Of a stretch of DNA of 64,000 nt, positions 55,357 through 64,000 are shown piece after piece (within the stretch, counting starts at the first letter, position 1; every line of letters begins with the position of its first letter). The stretch spans positions 124,001-188,000 of the forward strand of contig NZ_RJWA01000002.1 of the NCBI RefSeq assembly GCF_003762835.1. Reading direction: 5' to 3'. The notes beneath the pieces were generated by a model. That model was not told where the DNA came from, made no database searches, and worked only from the letters and a program-made list of their open reading frames with translations. The translations under genes and the position numbers were made by a program. This stretch comes from Micromonospora sp. HM5-17 (GTDB taxonomy: Bacteria > Actinomycetota > Actinomycetes > Mycobacteriales > Micromonosporaceae).

Positions 55357-56357
55357 CCTCCGTGATTCGCACCTGACCCGAGTTCCGTCGGCCCGGAGCC
55401 TGGTCGCGACTGCTCAATGTGGTGGGGTTCCGGGCATGGGTGGTGGGCGAGCAGGTCACGGAGAGTAACGGCCGGCTGTGCATGTTCGTGGTCGGTGGCC
55501 CGCGTTGCCGTCACGGTTGCCGTCAAAAACCCTCAATGCATACCGATATGTAAATGCCATGCGGTTCGCCTCGGCTGGCTGGCTGTTTGGTGGCGCGCCG
55601 CGTAGCGGTGCGGCGTCGATCCCCGGAACCAAGCTACTCACCCTTGGGCGAAGGATCGTCGCGGCCTCGGCCGGCGGATCGGCGGCGATTCCTCGATGGG
55701 GTCCCGGGTGTTGGTGGGCGTGCGCGCGGGGCCATAGGCCGTAGCGCGTGCGCGCGGCCCGGCAGAGCCGGGCCGCTCTTGAATTTGGTATAGCAGTTTT
55801 GAGCCAGACATCCCGTACTACACGTGCCTATCGGTCATTTCAGTCAGTCTCGGACTGCTGGCGGGCGGGTGGTGGTCGGGCTGGCGCCGTCAGGTGCCTG
55901 TCCGGTGGTGTTGGCGGCGAGGGGCCGTAGAGGTCTTCGGGGTCAAGGGTCGCCCGGAGGGCGGTCGCTGCGGCTCGCGCCGGCGAGCGGTCGCACGCTG
56001 CGGCCGTGCCACCCGGGGCTCACCTACGGATAACGGTGTCCAGGATCCACGGTACCGTCACCCGCTAGGACCAGCGTGGGCTGTGGGTATGGGTGGTTGG
56101 CCACGAACACCCTGCCTGCACCGGGGAGGATGTCGACCCACACCCACTCTGCGGCAGCTGATGGTCCGGGTCGACGTCCTGACAGCAGCGGTGACGCCGT
56201 GAGCACCAGCCCCGCGTGAGCATCAACCCGCTGCTGGGACCCGACGGGCCGCAGCCCACCCATCGGCGGCTGTCGGACAGCTTGTGCGACGCCGTACGAC
56301 GGGGCTGCGGGGCTAGGCTGGTCTGAGCAGAATGTCCCGCTGAGGGGGTGAGCCCGG
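55357..56357. other. Gene-free kilobase at the right edge of the accessory region
   Basis: No gene supported; open frames are short and Arg-rich. It contains the third GTTGCCGTCA-type site at 55504-55529. The base composition returns to the chromosomal norm from about 55850, so the accessory island probably ends within this stretch. Confidence 0.5.
55504..55529 (+). repeat. GTTGCCGTC-type direct-repeat site, copy 3
   Basis: GTTGCCGTCA-CG-GTTGCCGTCA: two perfect 10-bp half repeats with a 12-base period, at 55504-55525, followed by an A-rich tail. Same type as at 46919 and 52546. Confidence 0.55.
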
Positions 56358-57050
56358 ATGGCCCAGGCCGCGTACGCGCCCGAGCCGGCGCCGGAGCCCA
56401 CCGAGCCGTCGTTCGACGTGCTGAGGTGGCGTGACGAGCCGTGGACCGCGCAGCTCGCCCTCGACCTGTTGCCGGAGACCAACGGCCCCAAGGTTGAGGT
56501 CCTGAGCGGAAGCGTGATCGTGACACCCCACGCCGGATACGACCACCAGGATGCCGAGCTCGATCTCGGGTACCTGTTGAAGCAGGCGGCCCGCCGGGCC
56601 AAGCTGTGGCTCTACCTCGAAGCGAACGTCGTCTCCGGCGACGATCTCTTCATTCCCGACATCGTCGTCCTCAGGGTTCCCGGCGGGGGCCGGACAACCA
56701 TGGACATCAGGCACGCGGTCCTGTTGGGCGAGGTCGTGTCACCCGGCAACCGTCGCAAGGACGTCATCGACCGGCCCCGCGAGTACGCCGCTGCCGGCGT
56801 ACCGTTCTTCCTCCGCGTCGACCTGCGCAACCGGGTTCCCACGATCGCCCTCTTCGAGCTGATCGACGGGGAGTACCGGCCGCAGGCCGCGGCGGCGGCC
56901 GGAACCACGTTCGAGATGCGGAGGCCCTTCGAGTTCTCGATCGACCCAGGCGACCTGCTCGGTGAGGAGGCCCCGCCGGAGGAACTGCCCGAGGAGCCGG
57001 AGGAGCCGCACGGGGAGGCGGCGGACGGGAACACGGGCGGGGACGGCTGA
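56358..57050 (+). CDS. Uma2 family (DUF820) nuclease-fold protein
   Basis: 230 residues. Uma2 signatures of the PD-(D/E)xK fold: [45 protein letters not shown]. Such proteins are abundant in actinobacteria and cyanobacteria but are not functionally proven. The usual K before P in the DRxxKPxEY element is R here (DRPREY). The last 30 residues form a Glu/Pro tail. It ends 43 bases before the dxr start. Confidence 0.85.
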   Translation: MAQAAYAPEPAPEPTEPSFDVLRWRDEPWTAQLALDLLPETNGPKVEVLSGSVIVTPHAGYDHQDAELDLGYLLKQAARRAKLWLYLEANVVSGDDLFIPDIVVLRVPGGGRTTMDIRHAVLLGEVVSPGNRRKDVIDRPREYAAAGVPFFLRVDLRNRVPTIALFELIDGEYRPQAAAAAGTTFEMRRPFEFSIDPGDLLGEEAPPEELPEEPEEPHGEAADGNTGGDG

Positions 57051-57093
57051 GGCTCTCAGCGGACGTTCAGGGGCGATCGGGGAGAATGTGCCG

Positions 57094-58305
57094 GTGAGTT
57101 CCCCGCGCGAGATCGTTCTGCTCGGCTCGACCGGTTCGGTCGGCACCCAGGCCATCGACATCGTCCGGCGCAATCCTGATCGGTTCCGGGTGGTGGCGCT
57201 CGGCGCGGGCGGCGGCAACGTCGGCCAGCTCGCCGCCCAGGCCCTCGAACTCGGGGTCGAGGCGGTCGGGGTGGCCAAGGCGTCCGCCGTCCAGGACCTC
57301 CAGCTCGCCTTCTACGCCGAGGCGAGCCGCCAGGGCTGGGCCAGCGGTGACGTCAGACTTCCGAAGATCATTGCTGGGCCGGACGCGATGTCCGAACTCG
57401 CGCAGTGGCCCTGCGACGTCGTCCTCAACGGGGTCGTGGGTTCGCTCGGGCTGGCGCCGACCCTGGCCGCGCTGCGGGCCGGCCGGACGCTGGCGCTGGC
57501 CAACAAGGAGTCGCTGGTCGCGGGCGGGCCGGTGGTCCGGGCCGCACTGCGCCGACCGGACCAGATCGTCCCGGTCGACTCCGAGCACTCGGCGCTGGCC
57601 CAGTGCCTGCGCGGCGGGACCCGGGCCGAGGTACGCCGGCTGGTCCTCACCGCCAGCGGCGGGCCGTTCCGGGGTCGGCGCCGGGACGAGCTGACCGCCG
57701 TCACCCCGGAGCAGGCGCTCGCCCACCCGACCTGGAACATGGGGCCGGTCGTCACGATCAACAGCGCCACCCTGGTCAACAAGGCGCTCGAGGTGATCGA
57801 GGCCCACGAGCTGTTCCGGGTGCCGTACGACGCCATCGACGTGGTCGTCCACCCGCAGTCGATGATCCACTCGATGGTCGAGTTCGTCGACGGCTCGACG
57901 TTGGCCCAGGCGAGCCCGCCGGACATGCGGCTGCCGATCGCGCTCGCGCTCGGCTGGCCGGACCGGGTCGCCGAGGCCGCCTCGGCGGTCGACTGGACGG
58001 CCGCGCAGAGCTGGACCTTCGAACCGCTGGACGAGAGCGCGTTTCCCGCCGTACGCCTGGCGAAGCAGGCCGGGGCGGCCGGGCGCTGCCGCCCGGCGAT
58101 CTACAACGCGGCGAACGAGGAGTGCGTGGCCGCCTTCGTGGCGGGCCGGCTGCCGTTCCTCGGCATCGTCGACACGCTGGAGCGGGTACTCGACGCCGCA
58201 CCCGACTTCCCCGAACCGGGTACGGTCGAAGAGGTGCTCGCCGCCGAGTCCTGGGCGCGGGCCCGCGCCCGGGAGATCATCGCGCTGGCGGTGGAAGGAG
58301 CCTGA
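57094..58305 (+). CDS. dxr: 1-deoxy-D-xylulose-5-phosphate reductoisomerase
   Basis: Second step of the MEP isoprenoid pathway, making MEP with NADPH. Motifs: [16 protein letters not shown] (NADPH), [47 protein letters not shown] and [12 protein letters not shown]. 403 residues. GTG 57094 (SSPREIVLL follows) has GGAG nine bases upstream; GTG 57088 is possible. The stop overlaps the rip ATG by one base. Confidence 0.96.
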   Translation: MSSPREIVLLGSTGSVGTQAIDIVRRNPDRFRVVALGAGGGNVGQLAAQALELGVEAVGVAKASAVQDLQLAFYAEASRQGWASGDVRLPKIIAGPDAMSELAQWPCDVVLNGVVGSLGLAPTLAALRAGRTLALANKESLVAGGPVVRAALRRPDQIVPVDSEHSALAQCLRGGTRAEVRRLVLTASGGPFRGRRRDELTAVTPEQALAHPTWNMGPVVTINSATLVNKALEVIEAHELFRVPYDAIDVVVHPQSMIHSMVEFVDGSTLAQASPPDMRLPIALALGWPDRVAEAASAVDWTAAQSWTFEPLDESAFPAVRLAKQAGAAGRCRPAIYNAANEECVAAFVAGRLPFLGIVDTLERVLDAAPDFPEPGTVEEVLAAESWARARAREIIALAVEGA

Positions 58306-59552
58306 TGCTGTACCTGCTCGGGGTGGTGGCCTTCGCTCTGGGGATCCTCATCTCGGTGAGCCTGCACGAGGCCGGGCACATGCTGGTGGCCAAGCGGTTC
58401 GGGATGAAGGTGACCCGATACTTCATCGGTTTCGGTCCCACCATCTGGTCGTTTCGTCGGGGTGAGACCGAGTACGGGATCAAGGCGATTCCGCTCGGCG
58501 GTTTCTGCAAGATCGTCGGAATGACCCCGCAGGACGACGACGTCGACCCGGCGGACGAGCCCCGGGCCATGTGGCGGTATCCGCTCTGGAAGCGGACCGC
58601 GGTGATGGCGGCCGGCTCGGCGGCGCACTTCACGCTCGCCATCGTCACGCTCTGGTTCGCCGCGATCTTCATGGGGCTGCCGAACCCCGACTTCCCGACC
58701 ACGGACGCCGACTTCCGGGCGGAGCCGGCGAAGATCGCGGTGGCGCCCTGCGTGGTGGTCGAGAACGTCGAGCGCGCCTGCCAGGCCGGCGACCCGGCGA
58801 GCCCGGCCGGCCAGGCCAACCTGCGGGACGGTGACGTGATCACCGCGATCGGAACGACCCCGGTGCGCAACTGGGGCGAGCTGCTCGACGCGGTACGGGC
58901 GACGAAGGCCGGCCCGGTCCAGGTCACCTACCTCCGGGACGGCGTCACCCAGCAGGCCACCGTCACCCTCGCCCAGGTGCAGCGGCCGCCGCAGGACCAG
59001 CCGGACGGACCGGTCGGCCCCACCTCCGCGCTCGGCGTCGGCCTGGTCCCCACCACGCCGGCCACCGTGACGTACGGCCCGATCGACGCGTTCGGGGCGA
59101 CCGCCGACTTCACCGGCACCATGGCGGTGAACACGCTGCACGCGCTCCAGCGGATCCCGCAGAAGATCCCGGCGCTCTGGACCGCGATCACCGGCGGCGA
59201 GCGGGACGTCGACACCCCGATCAGCGTGGTCGGGGCGAGCCGGCTCGGCGGCGAGGCGGTCCAGCACGGCCTCTGGGAGGTCTTCGTCCTCCTCTTCATC
59301 TCGCTGAACTTCTTCATCGGCGTCTTCAACCTGCTGCCGCTGCTGCCGATGGACGGTGGCCACATCGCCATCGCCTGGTTCGAACGCGTCCGGTCGTGGA
59401 TCTTCACCCGGCTCGGTAAACCCGATCCCGGGCGGGTCGACTACTTCAAGCTGATGCCCGTAACGTATGCGTTGATCCTGATCGGTGGCGCTTTCACGCT
59501 GCTGACCATCACCGCCGACGTGGTGAACCCGATAACCCTGATCCAAAGGTGA
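58305..59552 (+). CDS. Site-2 protease (RseP/Rip1-like, M50 family)
   Basis: 415-residue intramembrane metalloprotease that cuts anti-sigma factors. His21-Glu22-x-x-His25 in [11 protein letters not shown] lies in the first membrane helix; the third zinc ligand is in [11 protein letters not shown] (C-terminal helix). A PDZ domain lies between (about 150-230, [14 protein letters not shown]). Homologue of M. tuberculosis Rip1 (Rv2869c), which has the same neighbours dxr and ispG. Confidence 0.94.
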   Translation: MLYLLGVVAFALGILISVSLHEAGHMLVAKRFGMKVTRYFIGFGPTIWSFRRGETEYGIKAIPLGGFCKIVGMTPQDDDVDPADEPRAMWRYPLWKRTAVMAAGSAAHFTLAIVTLWFAAIFMGLPNPDFPTTDADFRAEPAKIAVAPCVVVENVERACQAGDPASPAGQANLRDGDVITAIGTTPVRNWGELLDAVRATKAGPVQVTYLRDGVTQQATVTLAQVQRPPQDQPDGPVGPTSALGVGLVPTTPATVTYGPIDAFGATADFTGTMAVNTLHALQRIPQKIPALWTAITGGERDVDTPISVVGASRLGGEAVQHGLWEVFVLLFISLNFFIGVFNLLPLLPMDGGHIAIAWFERVRSWIFTRLGKPDPGRVDYFKLMPVTYALILIGGAFTLLTITADVVNPITLIQR

Positions 59553-59559
59553 GTGCCCA

Positions 59560-60732
59560 GTGACCGCAGTCAGCCTCGGCATGCCCGCCGTACCTCCGCC
59601 GCCGTTGGCGAAGCGGCGGCAGAGCCGGCAGATCATGGTCGGTCCGGTCCCGGTGGGCGGCGGCGCGCCGGTGTCGGTGCAGTCGATGACCACCACGCTG
59701 ACCGCCGACGTCAACGCGACGCTGCAGCAGATCGCCGAGCTGACCGCGGCGGGCTGCCAGATCGTCCGGGTCGCGGTCCCGTCCCAGGACGACGTGGCGG
59801 CGCTGCCGGCGATCGCGCGCAAGTCGCAGATCCCGGTGATCGCCGACATCCACTTCCAGCCGAAGTACGTCTTCGCCGCGATCGACGCCGGGTGCGCCGC
59901 CGTCCGGGTCAACCCCGGCAACATCCGGCAGTTCGACGACAAGGTCAAGGAGATCGCCCACGCCGCGAGCGACGCGGGGGTGCCGATCCGGATCGGGGTG
60001 AACGCCGGCTCGCTCGACAAGCGCCTGCTGGCCAAGTACGGCAAGGCGACCGCGGAGGCGCTGGTCGAGTCGGCGCTCTGGGAGTGCTCGCTCTTCGAGG
60101 AGCACGGCTTCCGCGACATCAAGATCTCGGTCAAGCACAACGACCCGGTGGTGATGATCCGGGCGTACCGGCTGCTGGCCGAGAAGTGCGACTACCCGCT
60201 GCACCTCGGGGTGACCGAGGCCGGCCCGGCGTTCCAGGGCACCATCAAGTCGGCGGTCGCCTTCGGCGCGCTGCTGGCCGAGGGGATCGGGGACACGATC
60301 CGGGTCTCGCTCTCCGCCCCGCCGGTCGAGGAGATCAAGGTCGGTACGGCGATCCTCGAGTCGCTCGGCCTGCGCGAGCGCGGTCTGGAGATCGTCTCCT
60401 GCCCGTCCTGCGGTCGGGCCCAGGTCGACGTCTACAAGCTGGCCGAGGAGGTCACCGCCGGCCTGGCGGGGCTGCCGGTGCCGCTGCGGGTCGCGGTGAT
60501 GGGCTGCGTCGTCAACGGGCCGGGTGAGGCCCGTGAGGCGGACCTCGGGGTCGCCTCCGGCAACGGCAAGGGCCAGATCTTCGTCAAGGGCAAGGTGATC
60601 AAGACCGTTCCGGAGGGCCAGATCGTCGAGACGCTGATCGAGGAGGCGGCCCGGCTCGCCGACGAGATGGGCGCCGAGTTGCCGGAGGAGCTGCGGGAAC
60701 TCGCCGCCGGCCCCACCGTCACCGTGCACTGA
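59560..60732 (+). CDS. ispG: 4-hydroxy-3-methylbut-2-en-1-yl diphosphate synthase (IspG/GcpE)
   Basis: Penultimate MEP-pathway enzyme, [4Fe-4S]-dependent. 390 residues: barrel segments [19 protein letters not shown] and [15 protein letters not shown]; cluster ligands Cys281 and Cys284 (SCPSCGR) and Cys316 ([11 protein letters not shown]). GTG 59560, seven bases past the protease stop, so an operon with dxr. A strong terminator follows. Confidence 0.96.
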   Translation: MTAVSLGMPAVPPPPLAKRRQSRQIMVGPVPVGGGAPVSVQSMTTTLTADVNATLQQIAELTAAGCQIVRVAVPSQDDVAALPAIARKSQIPVIADIHFQPKYVFAAIDAGCAAVRVNPGNIRQFDDKVKEIAHAASDAGVPIRIGVNAGSLDKRLLAKYGKATAEALVESALWECSLFEEHGFRDIKISVKHNDPVVMIRAYRLLAEKCDYPLHLGVTEAGPAFQGTIKSAVAFGALLAEGIGDTIRVSLSAPPVEEIKVGTAILESLGLRERGLEIVSCPSCGRAQVDVYKLAEEVTAGLAGLPVPLRVAVMGCVVNGPGEAREADLGVASGNGKGQIFVKGKVIKTVPEGQIVETLIEEAARLADEMGAELPEELRELAAGPTVTVH

Positions 60733-60760
60733 CGACCGTCTGCGCAGGCTCCGTACGGAC

Positions 60761-60795
60761 AGCGGCGCCGCCCCGTTCCCGGGGGCGGCGCCGCT
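60761..60795. terminator. Terminator between ispG and the convergent CotH gene
   Basis: AGCGGCGCCGCCCC (60761-60774) and GGGGCGGCGCCGCT (60782-60795) form a perfect 14-bp stem with a seven-base loop. It lies between convergent genes and can serve both strands. Confidence 0.75.
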
Positions 60796-60810
60796 GTCGT
60801 CATCCGGTCG

Positions 60811-62982
60811 TCAGGAGGCCGTACAGGTTGGTGTGGGTGGGCTGTTGGTGCCGGTCCACGAACCGAGGAAGCCGAACGTCGTGCTGGCGCCCGCGGCGAG
60901 CGCCCCGTTGTAGGCGGCGTTCGTCGCGGTCACCGTCGCGCCGCTGGTCGTCACGGTCGCGTCCCAGGCCTGGGCGATGGTCTGGCCGTTGGCGAAGGTC
61001 CAGGTCACCCGCCAGCCGTTGATCGCGGCCGAGCCGGCCGTGACCTGGACGTTCGCCTGGAACCCACCCGGCCACTGGTTGACGATGCTGTAGCTCGCCG
61101 TACACGACGGCCCGGGGACCGGTGGGGTCGTCGGTGGCGTGGTGGTCACCGGCGGGGTGGTCGGGGGCGTGGTCGGCGGTGTGGTGGGCGGTGTGGTCGG
61201 CGGCGTCGTGGGTGGTGTCGTCGTCGGGCCACCCCAGGCGGCCGTGGAGTCGAGCCAGGCGGCCCGCTCGAACATCCAGTCCCGCATGTACTGCACCTGA
61301 CCGCTCCAGGTGGCGGCGGTCGGGGTGATGAACGGACCGAGTATCGGGGTGGAGAGGACCGGCCACTTCGCGAAGTTGCGCTCGGCGGCGGCGGTCAGCG
61401 GCGCGGTCAGGCTGTCGATCCGGGCCTGGAGCTGGGCGTTGGAGAGCAGACCCTGCCGGAGCTGCTGCCAGCGGGCCTTGACCCGGTTGACGAAGGCCGG
61501 GTCCTGGACCAGTCGCTGGAACCAGTCGTTCGGCGAGGCCGGGAACCGGGTCTGCTGGTACTGCCAGCCGGAGGTCTGGTTGTTGTTGAAGAAGCCGCCG
61601 ACCCCGAACGAGAGGTCGTAGTCCCACAGCGGCCCGGCGGTGATCTTGCCGTCCCGGTCCTTGTAGAAGTGCGCGCTGCGGACGTACGCGTCCATCTCCC
61701 GGCTCAGCTCGTAGATGATCATGTGGTTGACGAACGAGTCCACGTCGATCCAGGCGGGATAGCCGGTCACCGGATCGGCGAACCCGGGGGAGTGGAGCAT
61801 GTCGTGGAACTGCTGGATGTGCTGGGTGAGCCACTCCCGTTGGGCCGAGTTCAGCGGGTCCGGGTCGACCACCTCCAGGTAGTTCCAGCAGGTCTGGGCC
61901 GGGCCGGTGCAGGGCAGGGTCGGCTCCTCCGCGGCCATCCACTCGAACTTGAAGATGTATCCGCCGGTGATCTTCGGCAGGGTGACGTCGTCCTCGTCGA
62001 GCTGCTTCAGATCCAGCCGGTTCTTCGAGTTCTTGATCGTCTCGACGATGAGGTAGACGCCCTGGTAGTCGTCGGCGCTCACCGGCTGGTCGTCCAGGTT
62101 GACGTACACCTCGGCGAAGGCGAACCGCGGCGCGTGCAACCCCAGGTCGCGGCCGAGACCGTAGACGAAGGCGTCGCGAATCAGCGCCTTGTCCGTGTAC
62201 GGGCCGCGCAGCACCCAGTCCGAGTCGGCGGGCATGCCCAGCAGCGGGAGGTCGAGGTCGTCGTCGGTGTTGTCCCGCAGCTCCAGCCGGTACGGCACCT
62301 TCGGGAACATCGCGCTCGAGTTGCCGCGCAGGTGGAAGCCGGCCCGACTGACCAGGCTGGGGGAGGCGGCCAGCGAGGTGGTGCCGGTGGTCGGCTGGAA
62401 CTCCATCACCGCGGTGTCGACGTATTCGCGTCCCGGCGCGCCCTGGCCGTACGCGTCGAGCAGCAGGACCGGCAGGTCGTGGCTGGTCTCGACGGCCCGG
62501 GCCACGTAGATGGCGGTGCCGGGTGCTCCGGTCGCGGTGCCGTCGACGTACGCCTGGGCCCGGAGCTGGGTGGTGCGGGTGAACCGCAGCGGAGTGCCGG
62601 CGTAGCTCGGCGAGGAGGCGGTGGGCGGCCGGCCGTCGGTGGTGTAGCGGATGACCGCACCGGGGATCGTCGTGCCGAGCGAGACCGACACCTCGCCCAC
62701 GAAGGTGCCGCTCGGCACCGAGAAGGTGATGTCGCCGGCAAGGTCCGCCGACGTCAGGTCGGCGCCCCCGGCCCGGGCCGCGTCGGCCACCCCGGCACCG
62801 GTACCGATGCCGGCGGCGGTGCCGGCCGCGCCGTCCGGCCCGGTCCGCGCGGTGCTGTCACCGGTCGCGGCCGATGCCGGCCGGGTCGCGGTGCCCGGGG
62901 CCGAGGAAGGGCCGAGGTCTGCCCCGATCGCGGCGGCGGCGAGAATGCCGACCGCGTAGTACACGAGTCTGCGCACGGTCAC
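60811..62982 (-). CDS. Secreted CotH-like protein kinase domain protein with C-terminal CBM2
   Basis: 723 residues from GTG 62982. Signal peptide (VRRLVYYAVGILAAAAIGA), a low-complexity stretch, a chitobiase-type beta domain (VIRYTTDGRPPTASSPSYAG, about 105-125), the CotH domain (about 160-570) with RGNSSAMFPKVPYRLELRD, YQGVYLIVETIK, FYKDRDGKITAGPLWDYDLSFG, then a Thr-Pro linker (TTPP repeated) and a cellulose-binding CBM2 (about 620-723, with CTASYSIVNQWPGGFQ and GWRVTWTF). CotH proteins are atypical kinases, originally spore-coat; a cell-surface role here is inferred. Overlaps the VTC stop (GTGA). Confidence 0.9.
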   Translation of the reverse strand: MTVRRLVYYAVGILAAAAIGADLGPSSAPGTATRPASAATGDSTARTGPDGAAGTAAGIGTGAGVADAARAGGADLTSADLAGDITFSVPSGTFVGEVSVSLGTTIPGAVIRYTTDGRPPTASSPSYAGTPLRFTRTTQLRAQAYVDGTATGAPGTAIYVARAVETSHDLPVLLLDAYGQGAPGREYVDTAVMEFQPTTGTTSLAASPSLVSRAGFHLRGNSSAMFPKVPYRLELRDNTDDDLDLPLLGMPADSDWVLRGPYTDKALIRDAFVYGLGRDLGLHAPRFAFAEVYVNLDDQPVSADDYQGVYLIVETIKNSKNRLDLKQLDEDDVTLPKITGGYIFKFEWMAAEEPTLPCTGPAQTCWNYLEVVDPDPLNSAQREWLTQHIQQFHDMLHSPGFADPVTGYPAWIDVDSFVNHMIIYELSREMDAYVRSAHFYKDRDGKITAGPLWDYDLSFGVGGFFNNNQTSGWQYQQTRFPASPNDWFQRLVQDPAFVNRVKARWQQLRQGLLSNAQLQARIDSLTAPLTAAAERNFAKWPVLSTPILGPFITPTAATWSGQVQYMRDWMFERAAWLDSTAAWGGPTTTPPTTPPTTPPTTPPTTPPTTPPVTTTPPTTPPVPGPSCTASYSIVNQWPGGFQANVQVTAGSAAINGWRVTWTFANGQTIAQAWDATVTTSGATVTATNAAYNGALAAGASTTFGFLGSWTGTNSPPTPTCTAS

Positions 62983-63842
62983 TCCGTTTCCGGTACGAGG
63001 GGACGGGTGGGGCCGGGCACGCGGGGGTGCCCGGCGACCGGCGGCGGCGTGGCGGCGGGGTGGCGGCCGTCGGAGATCAGGGGGGCGAAGTGCCGGCGGA
63101 GGGTGCGGCGCCAGGGCGCCGCCGGCAGCTCCGGCCGGAGCGCGGCGAGGCCGGTGGCGTACTTGGAGATCCGGATCGGGCGGTGCCCACGCGCCCAGAG
63201 CAGGCGGTCCACGTCGGAGGCGGTGGATCCGGTCTTGGTCTCCACGACGACGAGCTCCGGCAGGCACAGCGGCGGACCGGCGCCCTGCCAGGTCAGCTCG
63301 GTGTCCACGGTGACCCGGCTCGCCGTGCTGGGCAGGAAGAGGGTGCTGCGTCGGTAGCGGGTGACCAGGGTGGGGGCGAACACCGGGTCGGCGCCGAGCC
63401 GGATCGACTCCCGGGCGAGGACCTCCGTGACGAACGCCAGCCCCGGGGCCAGGGTGGCGTGGTGGTCGAGCCGGTACGGCCGCCGGTGCTTCACCGTGCT
63501 GCCCCGGGCGCCCCGGGTCTTCACCTCCAACCAGCAGAGCGCCGAGTCGAGGTAGGTCCGCGTCCTGACCTTGAAGCGGCGCCGGCGTCGGTGGGCGGTC
63601 GAGAGGTAGCTGCTCAGCTCCGGGGTGTCGAAGTACGTCGACTCGTACCCGAAGGAGCGGATCCCGTCGATCTCCAACACGCGTGCCCCCGGCTCGGCCA
63701 GCGCCAGCACCGCCCACGCCTCGGCGACGGGGAGGACGTACTTGCGGTCCACCCGGGTCTGTAGGGCGGCTCGGGCGACGAGCTCGTCGAGCCCGATCGG
63801 GTCCCGCCCCATCAGCGGCGTGCAGGTCACGGAGGTGCTCAT
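62979..63842 (-). CDS. VTC-domain protein (polyphosphate polymerase-like)
   Basis: 287 residues. VTC/CYTH-type fold: RVDRKYVLPV, IRSFGYESTYFDTPELSSY, RRFKVRTRTYLDS, LEVKTRGARGSTVKHR, and later VVVETKTG and RPIRISKYATG. In yeast the VTC domain makes polyphosphate from ATP. Bacterial VTC-DUF4956-CotH operons are known but uncharacterised. Starts inside the preceding stop (ATGA) and ends inside the CotH start (GTGA), so it is tightly coupled to both. Confidence 0.9.
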   Translation of the reverse strand: MSTSVTCTPLMGRDPIGLDELVARAALQTRVDRKYVLPVAEAWAVLALAEPGARVLEIDGIRSFGYESTYFDTPELSSYLSTAHRRRRRFKVRTRTYLDSALCWLEVKTRGARGSTVKHRRPYRLDHHATLAPGLAFVTEVLARESIRLGADPVFAPTLVTRYRRSTLFLPSTASRVTVDTELTWQGAGPPLCLPELVVVETKTGSTASDVDRLLWARGHRPIRISKYATGLAALRPELPAAPWRRTLRRHFAPLISDGRHPAATPPPVAGHPRVPGPTRPLVPETE

Positions 63843-64000
63843 CGCCGTACGCCTCCGGTGGCGGGGGCGGTGACCCGGGGCGTGGCCGTGGCTCCGGTCG
63901 GCACCGAGTAGCGGACGTCGACCAGGGTGGTGTCGTTGACCAGGTCCACCCGCTGGACGGCGGCGGCGTGGACCCGGGCGCCGAGGAGTTGTTCCAGGTG
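63839..64000 (-). CDS. DUF4956-type membrane protein (partial, C-terminal end)
   Basis: Only the last 53 residues lie in the window (HLEQLLGARVHAAAVQRVDLVNDTTLVDVRYSVP...), matching the cytoplasmic C-terminus of DUF4956 proteins. Its start is beyond 64000. First of the coupled DUF4956-VTC-CotH genes. Assigned by operon context and the RVDLVNDTTLVDVRY segment, so moderately confident. Confidence 0.7.
   Translation of the reverse strand, partial: HLEQLLGARVHAAAVQRVDLVNDTTLVDVRYSVPTGATATPRVTAPATGGVRR

Noticed and set aside
55357-56357. tRNA attachment site for the integrative element
   Set aside because: No cloverleaf or tRNA-like 3' end could be found here or around 50830-51300.
61100-61220. 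Tandem DNA repeat
   Set aside because: It encodes the Thr-Pro linker before the CBM2 domain in the CotH gene, a normal feature of secreted carbohydrate-binding proteins.

Overview
The window is GC-rich actinobacterial chromosome, most likely Micromonosporaceae (Micromonospora or a close relative). This follows from GTG starts, ATGA/GTGA gene overlaps, and the conserved housekeeping orders rpsP-KH-rimM-trmD-rplS-lepB-rnhB-DUF2469, yraN-comM-dprA-xerC, rpsB-tsf-pyrH-frr-cdsA-rlmN and dxr-rip-ispG. No rRNA or tRNA gene and no CRISPR array was seen.

Layout. 1-1698: two permeases of a sugar ABC importer (the first cut by the window edge). 2073-8108: ribosomal protein, tRNA and rRNA maturation genes, two signal peptidases, a NUDIX enzyme, RNase HII and DUF2469. 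8441-10344: secreted M23 peptidase and a convergent class V aminotransferase. 10535-15537 (minus): yraN, comM, dprA, xerC. 16057-25148: a proline-rich membrane protein, then translation, pyrimidine, lipid and rRNA methylation genes, and a multi-DivIVA-motif protein. 25233-33261: DUF2631, an MBL-fold/Rieske fusion, a phytoene-desaturase-like oxidase, a TetR/MMPL pair and a GNAT.

33380-55356 is the accessory region. A secreted VCBS-repeat protein, broken by one in-frame TGA, diverges from a 2622-residue secreted Rhs/YD-repeat polymorphic toxin that carries a lectin domain, a Hint autoprocessing domain and a C-terminal toxin tip, with an overlapping immunity candidate. Downstream lie displaced toxin tips with immunity candidates: a deaminase-like remnant, a Doc/Fic-like tip behind a Hint stub, and a second copy of the Rhs linker (over 320 bp apparently identical to the first) leading to a broken Hint and another tip. 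An 888-bp IS5-type element, an IS1380-type remnant and a decayed actinomycete integrative element (truncated ftsK/tra, frameshifted repSA, intact xis and int, XRE regulator) separate them. This arrangement suggests a toxin locus that has exchanged tips by recombination.

56358-60732: a Uma2-type nuclease-fold protein and the dxr-rip-ispG isoprenoid/intramembrane protease cluster. 60811-64000 (minus): an overlapping DUF4956-VTC-CotH operon. A further unexplained signal is a paired TCCACAG element with fixed geometry upstream of the M23 peptidase, comM and yraN.
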